A stretch of 64,000 nt of DNA from Tubulanus polymorphus (GCF_964204645.1 NC_134031.1:13308501-13372500), one strand, 5' to 3'. Counted from the stretch's first letter, positions 20,531 through 32,236 are shown. The notes: a model not told the origin generated them from the sequence alone. Numbers and translations are program-made.

Positions 20531-21314
20531 GCCCCGTCACATAAAGACATAAGATAAACTAATTAGTATTCTATAATCTATGTCTCGTTGTTTGTCCAAA
20601 TCAAAGAGGAATGATTACAGTTAATTTCCAACAACATGTGAACTGGATTCACTAGTAATTGTAGAAAGACTAAAGTGACTCAATTAGCTAATTTAAAAAC
20701 CTTCTCAAGCCCATTCACAGTTTAAATTTGCCTAAAAAGATTAAAGGAAAGATTATTAGTAAAGTGTTGGTGGGATTGAATATCGTTTGATTAGATAAGC
20801 ATACTGGTTATATACAGTACTTAAAAAAGATTTCTTGCACAAATATCAACTTTGTTATTTGTTTATTGTTCTGTCCAGGCGAAGGTTTATTATTTGCAAA
20901 TTCAGGATAACCTGATATGGTTAGTCTGAATTGGTTATTATTGTCAGTAATCAGTTATAAGTAACAACTTGTAGGGGCCATGAATTAATCTTTCTATCAC
21001 ATTCCTGCCCGGGTTATTGAGCCTATTTCTCAAAAAAGCAAATTTATACAGATTTTACCTGCATATTCCTGAATGTTTGGTCATTAAAGTTTGGTCAGTG
21101 AATATTTTTGTTTGATATTGTAAGTTAAGAATTTTGTTAATCGGTTTTTTGAATGTTTAATTAGCCTGTTAGTGAATAACTGAGTGAGTATTTTCAGATT
21201 ACAGGAAACTACTGACGGATAATTAGCAATTTAATTCATGAATTCCTATCACCCAACATATAAAACAGGGAGTTCGGTGACAAAGTTTCATCAGTTAGTT
21301 CATATACAGTAGCT
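20531..21314. other. Intergenic AT-rich sequence between gypsy LTR and MULE
   Basis: I see no gene. It may hold the 5' end of the following MULE, since promoter-like sequence (CACCCAACATATAAAACAGGG, ending near 21270) precedes the MULE start. I could not identify terminal inverted repeats. Confidence 0.4.
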
Positions 21315-23169
21315 ATGGCAGTTGAAATTATCAAGACAGCAAAAGGTGGACACAAGATATGCCTAAATGGTTATATGTATGTAAAGCAATACGAACGAAA
21401 CAACAAGATTCGATGGTCATGTGTAAAGAAGAAGACAGATAGATGTCCTGGTAGTGTCATGACTAATGTAATGATGGGAGAACAAGGTAGAAAGTGTACA
21501 ACACAACCACGGTCGAGATGATACGGCAGTAGAGGTTACAAAAGTTAGAATCCAGATGAACACCAAAGGAGAAACATTACACAGCAACTCCGTCCAGGTT
21601 TACTCCGAAGTTATTGCAGCAGTGAATGACAACATTGTTAAAGCACAGCTTCCAACAGAAGATGTTTGTAAGAAAGCGATAAGACGTCATCGAAGAAAGA
21701 ATCTCCCAAAAGAGCCCAGCAGTTTAGCAGATCTTGAAATTGATGGCCGATGGCTGATGACTGGTGATGATGAAGATGAAAGATTCCTCTTGTATGACAA
21801 TAGACGTGATGACATGAGAGTGGCGATATTTGCTTCAGATACTGGGTTAGAAAAATTGGGAAGATCAAGGCAGTGGTTCATGGATGGAACATTCAGCATG
21901 GCCCCGCCACTTTTCGAACAAGTCTATGTGATACGGGTACCACTCGGATCCTCGTCGATTTCGGTTGTGTATGCCTTACTTGAGCGTAAGAACAAGGAAA
22001 CTTATGAAGAAATGTTACAAGCTATCCTCCGAGAATTCCAAGATCGACAGATGTTTCCAGAGCCAGAATTCGTCATGGTAGACTTTGAATTGGCAGTACA
22101 CCAAGCAATCAGTATATCATTCGAAGACACAGTTCAAGCTCGGGGATGTTTCTACCATTTAGCCCAATCTACATGGCGAAAAATACAGTCACTTGGCTTA
22201 CAACAGCATTACAACGAAAATCAGAACTTTCAGTTATTTGTTGGGATGATCGATGGACTTGCATTTTTACCCGTTCATGGATGGAACATTCAGCATGGCC
22301 CCGCCACTTTTCGAACAAGTCTATGTGATACGGGTACCACTCGGATCCTCGTCGATTTCGGTTGTGTATGCCTTACTTGAGCGTAAGAACAAGGAAACTT
22401 ATGAAGAAATGTTACAAGCTATCCTCCGAGAATTCCAAGATCGACAGATGTTTCCAGAGCCAGAATTCGTCATGGTAGACTTTGAATTGGCAGTACACCA
22501 AGCAATCAGTATATCATTCGAAGACACAGTTCAAGCTCGGGGATGTTTCTACCATTTAGCCCAATCTACATGGCGAAAAATACAGTCACTTGGCTTACAA
22601 CAGCATTACAACGAAAATCAGAACTTTCAGTTATTTGTTGGGATGATCGATGGACTTGCATTTTTACCCGTTAATGATGTTAGTGCTGGATTAGAATATT
22701 AACTCACTATTGTGCCGGATGAGGGGATAGAACTATTGGATTATTTCAGTGCTACGTACATAAATGGAACTTATCGTCGTGTTAGGGCGCCAAATGGACT
22801 ACTGAGGTTTAGGCGTACACCTCCTTTGTTTCCGGTGGCATTATGGAATGTCAATTGCGCGACATAAAATGATGATGCTCGAACCAACAATATATGCGAG
22901 GCTTGGAATAACAAATTCAACTATCTTGTGGGACACAAACACCCTTCGATTTGGCGGACAATCCAGTCATTTCAACAAAAAAAAATGCAACAGTATCTGC
23001 TGCAATTGAACAAGACAGTATTGGGCAGCGTCCTGCCAAAAGAATAAGACAAAAATATATTGACCTGCAGCTTCGCTTAAAGAACTTATGCATTGATTAC
23101 AGAGACGGGCGTAAAAACGTTAGTGAATTCTTGCGTGGAATCGGCTATAACATGCGCGTTTTAAAGTAA
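21315..23169 (+). pseudogene. MULE transposase with FLYWCH finger, decayed
   Basis: The start encodes a FLYWCH-type finger (GYMYVKQYERNNKIRWSCVKK...CPGS). A frame break near 21520 is followed by a 274-codon frame with the MULE core: MDGTFSMAPPLFEQVYVI, MVDFELAVHQAI and GCFYHLAQSTWRKIQ. A perfect 397-bp tandem duplication repeats this core and shifts the frame. Further stops follow (22700, 22866). The C-terminal helix (LQLRLKNLCIDYRDGRKNVSEF) resembles the second exon of the MULE at 33830-34089. The element is not functional. Its terminal repeats were not found. Confidence 0.8.
21879..22672 (+). repeat. Perfect 397-bp tandem duplication inside the MULE
   Basis: The segment from TTCATGGATGGAACATTCAG to GCATTTTTACCCGTT occurs twice back to back, offset exactly 397 bases. 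I see no difference between the copies. 397 is not a multiple of three, so the duplication breaks the frame. Confidence 0.85.
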
Positions 23170-23293
23170 ACAACGATCTTAAAATGTTTTTATCTGTATC
23201 ATTGAAGAAACTGTGCTGCTAATTTTTATATTTATAAAGAAAAATAAAATATTGAGTCGATATCTAAATGTTGTTCCTGTTTATTTACGTGTC

Positions 23294-23531
23294 AGTAATA
23301 GGGGTAATAGGCTTTCATACCAAAGGTCGAGAGGTCGAGAAAGTAAAAAAATAAAAAATAAATTCTCGCACACTCGAATTTATTTTTTATTCACTCGCCC
23401 CTTCAACCTTTGATATGAAAGCCTATTACCCCTATTACTCTTAAAATATTCATATACATGAATAACATTTGAATTGACAGATTATTCAATATAAAAGTGT
23501 GAGCTCTTATAGAATAGATATATAGATATAT
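23294..23531 (+). repeat. Left terminal inverted repeat of element B
   Basis: About 238 bases match the reverse complement of 45097-45341 almost completely. The outer 146 bases (23294-23439) are themselves an imperfect palindrome: they begin AGTAATAGGGGTAATAGGC and end GCCTATTACCCCTATTACT. The arms of about 33 bases have one mismatch, and a second small palindrome lies in the centre (AAATTCTCGCACACTCGAAT). The end could therefore fold into a hairpin. Confidence 0.9.
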
Positions 23532-23672
23532 TTTAAACATTATTTCAATATTTATATTTGTATGAGTTAGATTTTTAAACATTAAAAGTGTTAGTAAAGT
23601 GTGATTGAAATAATACATGATATAAATCAGTGAACTTCTAAAATCAATTTTAATAAAAAATTTAGTATTAAA
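23532..23672 (+). promoter_or_regulatory. PolB upstream region with a repeated leader motif
   Basis: The block GAGTTAGATTTTTAAACATT...AGTAAAGTGTGATTGAAATAAT...CTTCTAAAATCAATTTTAATAAAAAA recurs before the HNH gene (about 40495-40615) and, in part, near the start of C (50896-50945). It is probably a shared leader or early-type promoter, distinct from the T-run/TAAATG signal. Confidence 0.55.
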
Positions 23673-26600
23673 ATGGAAGCAAGTACTACTGCCCAACATG
23701 TAATATCAATATAGATAAATCCCAAAAAGCAAGACAAAATAAAACTAAAACACATTTAGAGAATGAATTGAAACTAGAATATAAAGATGATATATTAGAA
23801 ACTAAATTAGATGAATTAAAGAATGAAAAAGAAACATACAAATGTGATACATGTAATCTATCATTCAGTGATAAAAGATATTATAATGAACATTTAAAAT
23901 CTCAAAGTCATATTAGAAATATGAATAATGATATTTTAGGTGAAGATTATTTTGATAAAGATAATGATATGAAACAGAAGACAATTAAAAGCATAAAAAA
24001 TAAATTAAACAATAAAAGACCATACATGGAAGATGTAAGAAAATATATTAATTTATTGGATAATAAAAAAGATATAGAGATAACCGAAGCATTTAAAAGT
24101 GATATTGGTCCAGCAGCTATTGAGTTTAAATTTCATAAAGGAAAAACATTAGAAGAAAATAAAAAACATTTAGAAAATATGAAAGAAATAATAAAAATAA
24201 TAACTGATGTTGAATATCCTAAAATTAGTATATCTTCTAAAGTAAAGTTTATAAAATCTGAAGATAAACCAATATATAATATAAATTCTCATTCACAACA
24301 TATTATATCTAAACAACATATAGATGATAAATTAGATAAATGTTATAACGAAGTAAAAACTAAAATAGAAGAGAAATATTTTGAAGGATCTGGTTTAATA
24401 TTTGATGAAATAATATTTATGACTTTACATGTGTATAACACAAAATATAATAAGTTAACTAAATCAAAACCAATAGATGAAAATAATGTATCATATTATA
24501 AAGAACAAGATATTGAAGCATCAAGTTATATAAAACTACCATTTAAAACTAATGCTGTAATAAATGTACAAAATGAAGATGATAAATGTTTTCTATGGAC
24601 AATTATAAGTTGCTTACATCCAACAGAAGATATTACACATAGTTTTAGATTAACAAATTATAAACCATTTGAAAATGATTATAAGATAGATAAGTATCCT
24701 GTTATAATTAAAAACATCCCAAAAATAGAAAGAGATAATAATATAAAGATAAATGTATTTTATTTAATCAAATTACCAAATACAAAAGGTAACAATATAA
24801 AACATTATACATTAGAACCTTTATATCTATCAAAAGATTATGATTCAAATGATGTTATAGATATATTATATTATGAGAATCATTATATGTGGATTAAACA
24901 AAATAGATTTATTCTTTAGAACAGAAAGTGATCACCATAATAAAATATATCTATGTAGAAAATGTTTACATAAATTCAGTAATGAAAGTACATTATTAAA
25001 TCATAAACAATTATGTGAAAATCATGATTATTGTAAATTAGTTTTACCAAATGAAAAGGATAAAATATTAGAATTCAAAAAATATGATTACAAAAATAAA
25101 GTACCATTTGTAATATATGGAGATTTTGAATCATTAAATAAAGAATTAACTGATCAAGATAGAAAAGAAATATATTATAAAAGAAAGAAATTAAATTCTA
25201 ATGAAAATGATTTTTCAGATGAACCACCAAAAACAAATACAATTAAAAAGATTCATCAATCAGCTGCTGCTTTCGGGTTATATATCAAATCTGATTATCC
25301 AGAACTAATTGAAAGTGAATATTATGATTATAGAAATGAAAATGTTATCAATCATTTTTGTGACTTATTAATTGAATATGAAATAAGATTTAGTAAATTA
25401 TTGAATACAAATATAGGAATTATAATGACAGAAGAAGATAAAGAAGCATTTTAGTTTGCAGATAAATGTTATTATTGTGAAAAGATATTTAATTATAAAG
25501 ATAAAAAAGTAAGAGACCATGATCATTTGAATGGAAAGTTTAGAGGCGCTGCACATGAAAATTGTAACTTACAAGCTAAGAAAATTAACTTTGTACCAGT
25601 TATATTTCATAATCTATCAGGATATGATGCACATTTATTCATCAAACAGTTATGCCATAAAATAGATGAAATTAATAATGAAATAGAAAGATTAAATTCA
25701 AATAGATCAAATGATAAAATACCAACTTATAAATTTAGAATGTTAGCTAAAACATCTGAGAATTATATATCATTCCAATTTGGTTGCCTAAGATTTATAG
25801 ATTCATATAGATTTTAAAATACTTCATTAGATAACTTATCAAAATCATTAGTTGATGATGAATTAAAAATATTAAAGCAACACTACCCAAATAATGATGA
25901 TTTTCAATTAATGAGATATAAAGGCGCAATTCCATATTCATTTTATAAATCACATAATGATTTTAATATAACTGAATTATTAAAAGAACAATTCTATGAT
26001 GAATTAAAAAATGAATATGTTAAAGATGAAGTATATAATAGAACATTGAATATTTGGAATCATTTTAGAATGAAAAATCATGGGCAATTAGTAGATTTAT
26101 ATCTAAAATGAGATGTATTATTATCAACCGATATATTCGAAAGGTTTAGAGATGTAAACCTAAAATATTTTAACATTGATCCTTGTCATTGTTATTCATC
26201 ATCAACAAATATAGATCAATTACTATTATTTGAAAAATCTATAAGAGGAGGTATTTCAGGTGTATTAGGGGATAGATATTTCAATGTAAATGATAACCCT
26301 GGATATAAGTTATTATATATAGATGCAAATAATTTGTATGGTTGGGCAATGATGGAACCACAACCTTATGGAGTATTTGAAATAAGTGAAGTTTTACAAC
26401 ATGAAAACAATGATAAATTTGATTGGAAGAAAAGAATCCTAGATATTGCAGATGATTCAGATACTGGTTACTTTTTTGTTGTAGACTTGGAATATCCTGA
26501 ACATATTAAATTTAAATCTAGAAATCTAGCATACTGTCCAGAACATAAAACTGTAACTCATGAAGAATCATCAAATTATCAAAAAAGAATTAAACCCGAA

Positions 26601-27656
26601 AATCATATTCATACAGAAAAGTTAATGGTAACTCAAGAAGATAAATATAATTATGTAGTACATTATAGAATGTTAAAGTCTTATCTAAAACAAGGAATGG
26701 TTCTAAAAAAAGTACATAGATATATTTCATTCAGTCAATCTAAGTGGTTAGAAAAATATATAGATTTTAACACCAAACAGAGAACTAAAGCTAAAACTGA
26801 TTTCGAGAAAGATTTCTTCAAGTTAATGAATAATGCATTCTATGGTAAGACTTGTGAAAATATTAGAAATAGAAATGATATTGAGTTAGTCAGTAATGGT
26901 AAAAGAATTAGACATTTACAAACATATCCTAAGTTCATGGGTAACAGAATATTTGATGAAAATTTAGCCGCAGTTAAAATGAGAAGAACATCAATGAAAT
27001 TTAATAAACCAATCTATGTTGGAGCATCAGTTTTAGAATTATCAAAATTACTAATGTATGAATTCTATTATAATGTATTACAACCACTTTTTGGAGAAAA
27101 ACATATAGAAATACTATATTTTGATACTGACAGTTACATATTAAAGATAAAAACTAATAACATAACTGATGATTTAAAAACATTAAAACATCATTTTGAT
27201 TTCAGTAACTATCCTAAAAATCATGAATTGTTTAGCAATGATAATAAAAAAGTTCCCGGTAAATTCAAAGATGAATTAGGTGGTGAAGAAATTATTGAAT
27301 TCATTGGTATTAAATCTAAAATGTATTCATATAAAACAAAAGAACATGAAGCTAAAAAGTTAAAAGGAATAACCAAAAGTGTAGTAGAAAAGAATATTCA
27401 TTTCAAAGATTACATCAATTGTATATTCAATGAAGAAGTTAGAAAACATAAAATGAAATGTTTAAGATCTGAAGATCATGAAATGTTTATTGAAGAAATT
27501 GAAAAGATAAGTCTAAACCCATTTGATGATAAAAGATATATTCTGGATGATGGAATTCATACAGTTGCATATGGTTGCAATTTAGATGAATACTTAAAAT
27601 TTAAAAGAGAAGAAACAAAAGAGAAGGAAATAATGAAAAGAATTCTAACGTGTTAA
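23673..27656 (+). pseudogene. POLB: DNA polymerase B of element B, intein-free, heavily decayed
   Basis: It is collinear with the A and C polymerases. The ATG is followed after about 11 bases by a frameshift; the true N-terminus (YYCPTCNINIDKSQKAR) is a zinc finger. Further lesions are a frame change near 24880-24920, TAG near 25452, TAA near 25816 (FLAS lost), TGA near 26109 and a deletion between CYCSS and the next conserved block (26200). Motifs that remain are YGDFESLN, NLSGYDAHLF, DANNLYGWAM, LMNNAFYGKTCENIRNR and an uninterrupted YFDTDSYILKI at 27118-27150. The last shows the empty intein site. The C-terminus extends about 28 residues beyond that of A. Confidence 0.88.
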
Positions 27657-27678
27657 TCAAATTTTAATAAAAAATAAA

Positions 27679-28020
27679 CAAACACACAGTGAGAACAACA
27701 AATTATTTCTAGATAGAATAAAAGATACTTCAAATGTCAAATCAGTAGATTATAAATTTAAGAAGTTAAAAGAATTAATAATCCATAAGAAATATCTAAT
27801 TACAAATATTGATACAGTTACTATCAAATATGGAGACAAATTAGTTATTCACTTAGAATATGAAGGATTAAAAGGAAATATATATAAATTCAGAACATAT
27901 TTACCAGATAGATTTCATAGATTATCAAGTGAAGATTTTGAAGAATTATGTTCTGGTGATTTCTATTTCGTATACAAAGGTAAGAATGAAAAGGGGCACC
28001 ATGAAATAGATTTCGAATAA
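27679..28020 (+). pseudogene. ORF of about 110 codons without an ATG, unidentified
   Basis: A continuous frame from the HSENNKLFLDRIKD codons to a TAA encodes a plausible soluble domain (LEYEGLKGNIYKFRTYLPDRF; SSEDFEELCSGDFYFVYKG). There is no in-frame ATG; TTTTAATAAAAAATAAAC precedes it, where a start would be expected. It occupies the place held by the opposing zinc-ribbon gene in A and C and has no counterpart there. I do not recognise the family. Confidence 0.5.
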
Positions 28021-28034
28021 AATATGTAAAATAA

Positions 28035-28790
28035 ATGGTAGAATTAAAAGAATACAGAATATTTGTTGATTCTAGAAGACTTACAAATTATAAATCACAT
28101 AATTTACTAGTACAATTAGATAGAGAATTCAAGAATTGTGTAGATTTAAAATTAGTTAATATAAGTTTATGTAATTCTTTTCATAATATATCGAATAAAA
28201 GTCTTGATCATTTAGCTTTTAAAATTCATGTTAGAAATTTGAACCAATGGTTTCATCTTTATCTAAAACCAGGATTATATAATTTAGAAACATTAGCGCA
28301 AAAAATTAATAGAAGAGCTCGTTTAAAAACTGGCGCAGCTGCTAGATTTGAAATTAAATTTATCAAAAGTGATAGTTCGAATAAAATAAGAATAAAGTTA
28401 ACTTATGAACAACATAGATTTCTAGTAAGAAAACCTTTAGCTAAACTGTTTGGAATTCTCCCAGATAGAGATTATTCAAGTATCGAAACTTATACAAATT
28501 TAATGACTTTTACACATTTTTATATTTATTGCAATTTAATTAATCCTACAAAAACATTTGAAGCAACTAAAGATATAATTTGTAATTCTAGTATATTAAA
28601 TATTTTACCATTAAAAAATGTAAAACAATTTGGAACGCAAATAAATTATAATTTAGCTGAATGTGATTTTAAACCTTGTACTCCACATTTCAATAATTTT
28701 AAATTAGAAATAAGAAATCATAATGGATATTTAATTGATTTGAATAACTTTCCTGTGATATATGAATTAGTTATAAGATGTAGAGAGTAA
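28035..28790 (+). CDS. mCP: Penton-like minor capsid protein, intact
   Basis: The 251-aa protein is full length and collinear with the A copy, with scattered conservative changes only. The opening EYRIFVDSRRLTNYKSHNLL, FHLYLKPGLYNLETLAQKIN and the LAKLFGILPD block are all present. It is one of the few undamaged genes of element B. Upstream lies AAAATATGTAAAATAAATGG, a TAAATG start without a strong T-run. Confidence 0.75.
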   Translation: MVELKEYRIFVDSRRLTNYKSHNLLVQLDREFKNCVDLKLVNISLCNSFHNISNKSLDHLAFKIHVRNLNQWFHLYLKPGLYNLETLAQKINRRARLKTGAAARFEIKFIKSDSSNKIRIKLTYEQHRFLVRKPLAKLFGILPDRDYSSIETYTNLMTFTHFYIYCNLINPTKTFEATKDIICNSSILNILPLKNVKQFGTQINYNLAECDFKPCTPHFNNFKLEIRNHNGYLIDLNNFPVIYELVIRCRE

Positions 28791-28806
28791 TTTTGTCATT
28801 ATATAA

Positions 28807-29161
28807 ATGAATATAACTGTTGGACCGAGTATATGTTTTGGGTTTGATTTTAAACGTGAGAAAGAAATGAAATTTAACATTAATGATGTAATTACACATA
28901 TCAAAAAATATTGCATTTTCTAATGAAACAACATTTGAGTATGAAACAACAATAGATAAAGAAACTTTAAATATAGAAAAGATTACTAATTTAATTAGAG
29001 AATCTTTAAGATTTTATGAATTAGATGAAGATTTTATCATCGATGATATTAAAAAAATAATAATTGAAATATATACAAATGAAACTAGTAATGAAATAAA
29101 TGTTGAATTTATCATCACTAAGATAACTAAATATTTTGATGATAGTAATTTTTTTGATTAA
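28807..29161 (+). pseudogene. 117-aa-type protein, frameshifted
   Basis: It starts MNITVGPSICFGFDFKREKEM like the A copy. An A-run of six instead of five near 28905-28912 shifts the frame. The distal half still matches A (DEDFIIDDIKK, ETSNEINVE). Confidence 0.65.
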
Positions 29162-29164
29162 TAA

Positions 29165-29385
29165 ATGAGTGATAATAAGTGGATAATAACTGGATTATAT
29201 AATGGAGCATTACTATCAGTTGGAACTGTTGGTTATTCAATGGTATTAAAAAAGTATTCAAAATGGGAAGTGTTAATGTTGATAGATTTGATATAAATGA
29301 TATCTTAAAATTAACATTAGCAGTTACTTTATCTAATTTAACTATTGATTATTTGGAAAAACAAAAATATATTCTTCCCATATAA
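29165..29385 (+). pseudogene. 73-aa-type hydrophobic protein, frameshifted at an A-run
   Basis: Starts MSDNKWIITGLYNGALLSVG. The A-run at about 29248 has six A's, against seven in C and eight in A, so the frame is lost here and the rest (MGSVNVDRFDINDILKL) lies in another frame. Confidence 0.65.
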
Positions 29386-29849
29386 ATGCATAATTTTTTT
29401 GCTACATAAATGGCTTGTGCAATTATAACTATTATAGGATCGGCAATTGTTAACGCTTTAGCATTTACTGGTGGTGGTTATTTATTCAAGCATATTGATA
29501 AAAATAGTTCATTAGGAGAACAAAGAAGACATAACTTAGCATTAGAAAAATACAATAAAGCAGCAAAAGAATAGAGAAAAGAGACAAAACTATATGGATT
29601 ATATTAACAAGGAATTATATGATCAGAAGATTTCACATAGAGATTTTCAATCAGTTGATGATGCAATGAGTTTATATAACGCGGTAACCAATAAAGAAAA
29701 ATTACATCTATACAAACCTAAATTATCAGATTATTACACCCCAAGTAAAGAACAACAGAATTATGAAATAATATGGATTTTAGGTGGAACTGTTATTGTT
29801 ATATTTGTTGCTTATAACAGGGAAGTGTGATGAGATGGAATACGGACGC

Positions 29850-30432
29850 TATTGTGCAGCTCTTGTTGAATGTGCGTTGTAATTGCCCTAAAGCCGATAA
29901 CGGTTCGTCGGCGAGCGCTTTGTTACGTAACGCGCCGATAAGCGATAACCAGCGAGATCAGGAATCGTAATAATTCAGTTGTTTCCGAAAATCGGTTTTT
30001 CATCCCATAATAAACTTATATAAAAATTCCTCTGTAAACTGGTTAAACTCAACATCTGATTTCCCCTCATCAATTTTAGTCGATCAACTTGTATTCACAA
30101 TTGTCTTAAATTTAAGTGCCCCCTAGTTTGTTTCTTAACTGCTTCTCTTTAATCTGTTTTAGCGTGTAACTGTTTCTACGTTAATTTTCCTTTAGTTAGT
30201 ATCATCTCTGATTACTTGAATTAGTCTCTTTGTCTCTGGATTGTATATATCTCTCATAATTTCTGTAGTATTCATTATTTCTGAAGATGACTATTAGGAC
30301 ATAGACGAAACGTTGAAAAAACTACTAACATTTTTGGACTTTTTCGTTATCATTGTGGGATTCTCTCTACATCGCTTCAGACGGATATAGTGTTTTATCA
30401 ATCGTGATATCGGTTCTTTCCGCTGTATTAAA
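29850..30432. other. Non-coding left part of the hAT-like element
   Basis: Balanced base composition, no long frame. It may be the promoter and 5' UTR of the ORF that starts at 30433. I see no repeat. Confidence 0.4.
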
Positions 30433-31116
30433 ATGGCAACGGTTGTCAACGAAATTATAAATGATGACGATTTTGACGATCTATTCTTTGATAGTGACGA
30501 ATTGGTTCAGATCGATACGGAAATATTACGGGAATCCTCTGGATCAGGATCAACTAATTCGGCCGATTCTAGTGAGTGTTATTCCTTTTGAATCAATGAA
30601 ATATCGGAATAGTTTCCACCTAATTGCAGGCAATTTATTCTTTCCTTTTCTTTTTCATATAGGTACTTCTCAGGCTCAGCTGACCAGAGACTGCGATCTG
30701 AACACGAGAAAACACACATACAGGTATTTTTTACATTTATTTTTATAATCAATACAATCCTTTTAGGTTATAAAATAATAAACGAATACAGAAAATAATA
30801 TATAAACATAATATAAAAAATCCAGATAAGTACATGTTAAAATAATAATCATTATTATTATTTTCGCAGGAACACTATATATTTGGAAAAGGCTATGACT
30901 GAAGTGATTAACCATCGAGTATTTAAATTCAGTTCAAATGGAATGGCAGCAGTACATTATGGAAAATCGATCGATAAAATTTTGACTACAAATACGTCGC
31001 CGTCCAGACTTGGAATTAACCAGTGGTTTACAAAAATTCAAGATACATTATGTTCCGCCATTCACATAAGCACTGCGAAAGATTTGGATAAAATGTGGGC
31101 AAAGTTTCATGTTGTG
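30433..31116 (+). CDS. Three-exon ORF of unknown function inside the hAT-like element
   Basis: Exon 1 (30433-30571) starts with an Asp/Glu-rich MATVVNEIINDDDFDDLFF and ends at GTGAGT. Exon 2 (30663-30723) follows CATATAG and ends at GTATTT. Exon 3 (from 30870) follows TTTTCGCAG. The phases agree across both junctions, giving about 149 residues. Exon 3 contains EVINHRVFKFSSNGMAAVHY and SRLGINQWFTKIQDTL; it ends at an uncertain donor near 31114. I do not recognise the family. It may be the start of the element's own transposase or a captured host gene. Later exons would be displaced or lost by the MULE. Confidence 0.45.
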
Positions 31117-31329
31117 ATAGTCACAGGGACAGTTTTTTTTAACGTTTTTGTTCTTACGCCATTTTTGTAATTTGACACGACACATATTACAGATATATAT
31201 CGGGTATTTTTATCATCATCAAAATCAATGTTGAACAACTCCTTCACATGGCTTTTGAAATTATTTTTATCGATAGGACGACGATCCGGAGGTTTCGCAT
31301 TTTTTCCACACAATCGACAAAGATCCATG
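31056..31329 (-). pseudogene. Zinc-finger exon (CRLC...ICNMC), frameshifted
   Basis: On the minus strand, a TTTTTAG acceptor precedes ATG GAT CTT TGT. The product starts MDLCRLCGKNAKPPDRRP, continues to FDDDKNTR and, after a frame change in a TATATATAT run near 31190, reads YICNMCRVKLQKWRKNKN...CPCDYHN. Paired CxxC motifs suggest a C4-type (ZAD-like) zinc module. It overlaps the plus-strand exon 3, so at most one of the two is functional. Confidence 0.4.
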
Positions 31330-31340
31330 ACTAAAAACAA

Positions 31341-31906
31341 GAAAAGGTTAATTAAATGAGATTGCTGATGCTATTTAGGCAACTTGGTTTATATGGGGGA
31401 CAATAATTTGTAGGCCTTATTAAGTAACATTATCATGTAGTAAATACACATTTTAAAGATCATACTTCGTGTATATGTTTGTGTCGTAACATAGCAACAT
31501 GACGTCAGAAACGAAAGCTGCGCGAGTCTGGGCCGAAATATTTGACATCTTCAAGGCCCAAATGACGCTAAACCCGGAATCGGAACGAACTGGCAAAAAC
31601 ATATGTTTAACACATAAAAACAGACTTTAATCACAATATAAATACTTAATGTTCCGATTCCGGGTTTCGGAGATATAGAAGAATAAAAATACATACCTTT
31701 TTGGACAAATTTTACGAGAAATTGTTGAATTTCAACCGATTTTCTAAAGAAAAATATGTGTATACACAGCCACTTCCACGTGGTTCAATGAACTGCAGTG
31801 CGCATGCGTAGTATCGATCGCAGAACATTTATCGGGCTAAAACTATTGCGGGTTGTTCTGCGACCGAATCCAAGTTGATGTTGACTGGTATTCAGCTGGT
31901 AACACA
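31341..31906. other. Non-coding stretch before the nested MULE
   Basis: No convincing frame. A local near-inverted pair, CGGAATCGGAACG (31577) and GTTCCGATTCCGGGT (31651), flanks about 65 bases and could form a hairpin. Nothing else recognised. Confidence 0.4.
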
Positions 31907-31917
31907 GGGAGCGTACC

Positions 31918-32012
31918 ACTAGTCCGGGGGTTCATTGGTCCGGGGGTTCACTAGTCCGGGGGTTCATTGGTCCGGGGGTTCATTGGTCCGGGGGTTCATT
32001 GGTCCGGGATTG
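31918..32012 (+). repeat. Left 18-bp tandem repeats of the MULE terminus
   Basis: Units alternate TTCATTGGTCCGGGGG and TTCACTAGTCCGGGGG. The array is complementary in type to 34453-34530. Confidence 0.85.
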
Positions 32013-32236
32013 GATTTTAAACCTAAATGAAAGTTCCGGTATGCTAAACAGTTAATGTAAGAACACACCGGACAACAATTGAAATTAAATACATTTTTTA
32101 AATAAATTCTCATGACGTTCGCCTATTATTAGTTGTCAGGAGCGTGGGAAATTAAGACAATCTATATGTTCCCAATGATGTTGTTTCTCAGTAATGCGAG
32201 TATCTCTGCCATTCTCGTATTAAACGTGTTGACCGA

